Origin: Candidatus Gastranaerophilales bacterium
Lineage (GTDB): Bacteria; Cyanobacteriota; Vampirovibrionia; Gastranaerophilales; JANQFW01
Length of the DNA stretch: 33,152 nucleotides
Assembly (NCBI GenBank): GCA_028282645.1
Contig: JANQHM010000068.1
Span: forward strand, 1-33,152
Reading direction: 5' to 3'
In this document: piece by piece, positions 32,514-33,152 of the stretch
Position numbering within the stretch: position 1 is the first letter of the stretch
Layout: every line of letters begins with the position of its first letter
Notes under the pieces: generated by a model
Databases searched by the model: none
The model's input: the letters and a program-made list of their open reading frames with translations, nothing else
Told to the model about the DNA's origin: nothing
Program-made: the position numbers and the translations under genes

Positions 32514-32930
32514 ATGTTAAAACTATATGCTCAAAGACCTATGAACAGACTTGTTGTTTCTGGCCAAAAAAATAATGCTACGAATAAAGATAAGTACAAC
32601 TTGACTTTTACAGGTCCTAGTGAAACTAGTACAAAGAACAACGGAGGGAACAATATAACTTCTGAATTAGACGATTTGAAAGGGAGACTGGATCAATTAG
32701 AGTTTTGCCAAAACAGTTTATCCTTTACTCAATGCATTTTAATTGATAAACAGAACAATGGCTTTGCGGATATAATAGAAAGTTTAGAGGGCTTAAAGAA
32801 TAGGCAAGATATTTTAGAGAAGAATCAACAGGACTTAGCGACTGCCCAAAACGCTTTAAATGCGAAACAAGGAAATTTGGAATTGAATCAAAAGAAATTA
32901 GCGACTGGCCAAGCAGATTTTTTTCATTAA
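32514..32930 (+). CDS. Coiled-coil protein with N-terminal FTG motif
   Basis: A 138-aa protein of unknown function. After a basic N-terminus comes YNLTFTGPSE (28-37), similar to the NFKG motif of the 20.5-21.7 kb genes and of small proteins in this kind of genome. Residues ~50-138 form a coiled coil with a repeating (K/R)(Q/N)(D/N)xLExxQxxLA pattern, for example LEKNQQDLATAQNAL and LELNQKKLATGQADF. This looks like a recently expanded ~14-residue repeat. GAGGTGG lies 5 nt before the ATG. There is no signal peptide. Confidence 0.7.
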   Translation: MLKLYAQRPMNRLVVSGQKNNATNKDKYNLTFTGPSETSTKNNGGNNITSELDDLKGRLDQLEFCQNSLSFTQCILIDKQNNGFADIIESLEGLKNRQDILEKNQQDLATAQNALNAKQGNLELNQKKLATGQADFFH

Positions 32931-32988
32931 GCAATGTTACAAAATTAGCATTTTTACATTGAAAGAACCTGCAAAAAATTTAAAAACA

Positions 32989-32997
32989 TGTTATGAT
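32989..32997 (+). promoter_or_regulatory. Extended -10 element before the last gene
   Basis: TGTTATGAT matches TGnTATAAT at all but one position of the -10 hexamer; no good -35 is needed in such promoters. It lies 74 nt upstream of the partial gene at 33071. Confidence 0.4.
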
Positions 32998-33070
32998 ATA
33001 TACTAAGGATATAAAGTGTAAGCACATCCGGTTTTTAATTTTATAAAGAAGATAATCCAAAGGCTAAAAA

Positions 33071-33152
33071 ATGAACATTATTCAATACGTTAAAATAATA
33101 TTTTGTATTTTGTGGAACATCATAGTATTTCTATGTCCAATTATAGCTCCAC
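33071..33152 (+). CDS. Start of a membrane or secreted protein, cut by the window edge
   Basis: The frame opens MNIIQYVKIIFCILWNIIVF and continues LCPIIAP to the last base. It is strongly hydrophobic, so this is a membrane helix or signal peptide. AAAGG lies 8 nt before the ATG. Nothing more can be said from 27 residues. Confidence 0.55.
   Translation, partial: MNIIQYVKIIFCILWNIIVFLCPIIAP

Overview
The window looks like chromosomal DNA of a low-GC, Gram-negative bacterium. The best guess is a Melainabacteria/Vampirovibrionia lineage of the Gastranaerophilales type. This rests on very high A+T, a complete DAP-type lysine operon, an LPS-type heptosyltransferase, a Wzz/BY-kinase-like protein, and several small proteins with an N-terminal 'NFKG' or 'FTG' motif that I associate with that group. 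It is an inference; no rRNA or other marker gene is present. No tRNA, rRNA or CRISPR array was seen.

Layout. 364-2724 (+): def, fmt and a YugP-type zinc peptidase in one tight operon. 3132-4711 (+): two lineage-specific proteins with Tyr/Asn-rich N-termini, the second carrying four EF-hand-like loops in two ~85-residue repeats; a terminator and a decayed group II intron 3' end follow. 7734-4938 (-): dapB-asd-dapA. 9351-8137 (-): a type IV prepilin-like protein with a poly-Asp tract. 12610-9974 (-): a P2-type cation ATPase. 13150-16313 (+): recD2 and a TIM-barrel isomerase-like gene. 20292-16318 (-): a small unknown protein, a GAF-GGDEF-HD-GYP protein whose HD-GYP metal site is lost, and a GT9 heptosyltransferase. 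21702-20516 (-): a tandem array of three NFKGIGI paralogues, one of them a remnant. 23997-21818 (-): a KamA-family radical SAM enzyme, a secreted thioredoxin-like protein without CxxC, and DUF192.

24068-28276 reads as an accessory island. A large membrane KAP-family P-loop NTPase is transcribed divergently from a protein made of five ~30-residue 'W-x-x-A-E' (DUF2934-like) repeats. The same motif recurs twice at the NTPase C-terminus, which ties the two genes together as a candidate, possibly undescribed, two-component system. A winged-helix-like small protein and a 52-aa secreted peptide with a strong promoter inside a 19-bp inverted repeat follow. 29932-28268 (-) holds a 44-aa membrane peptide, an unknown protein and a BadF/HgdC-type [4Fe-4S] activase. 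32242-30140 (-) is a Wzz/BY-kinase fusion with a ruined Walker A but an intact tyrosine tail. Two + strand genes close the window, the last running off the edge.

Dispersed intergenic repeats are the other main theme. R1 is a ~95-bp element with a GGTGATGACCATCACC hairpin (three full copies, two partial). R2 is a 106-bp element (two full copies, two truncated) that always lies just 3' of a stop codon in the orientation of the gene it follows.
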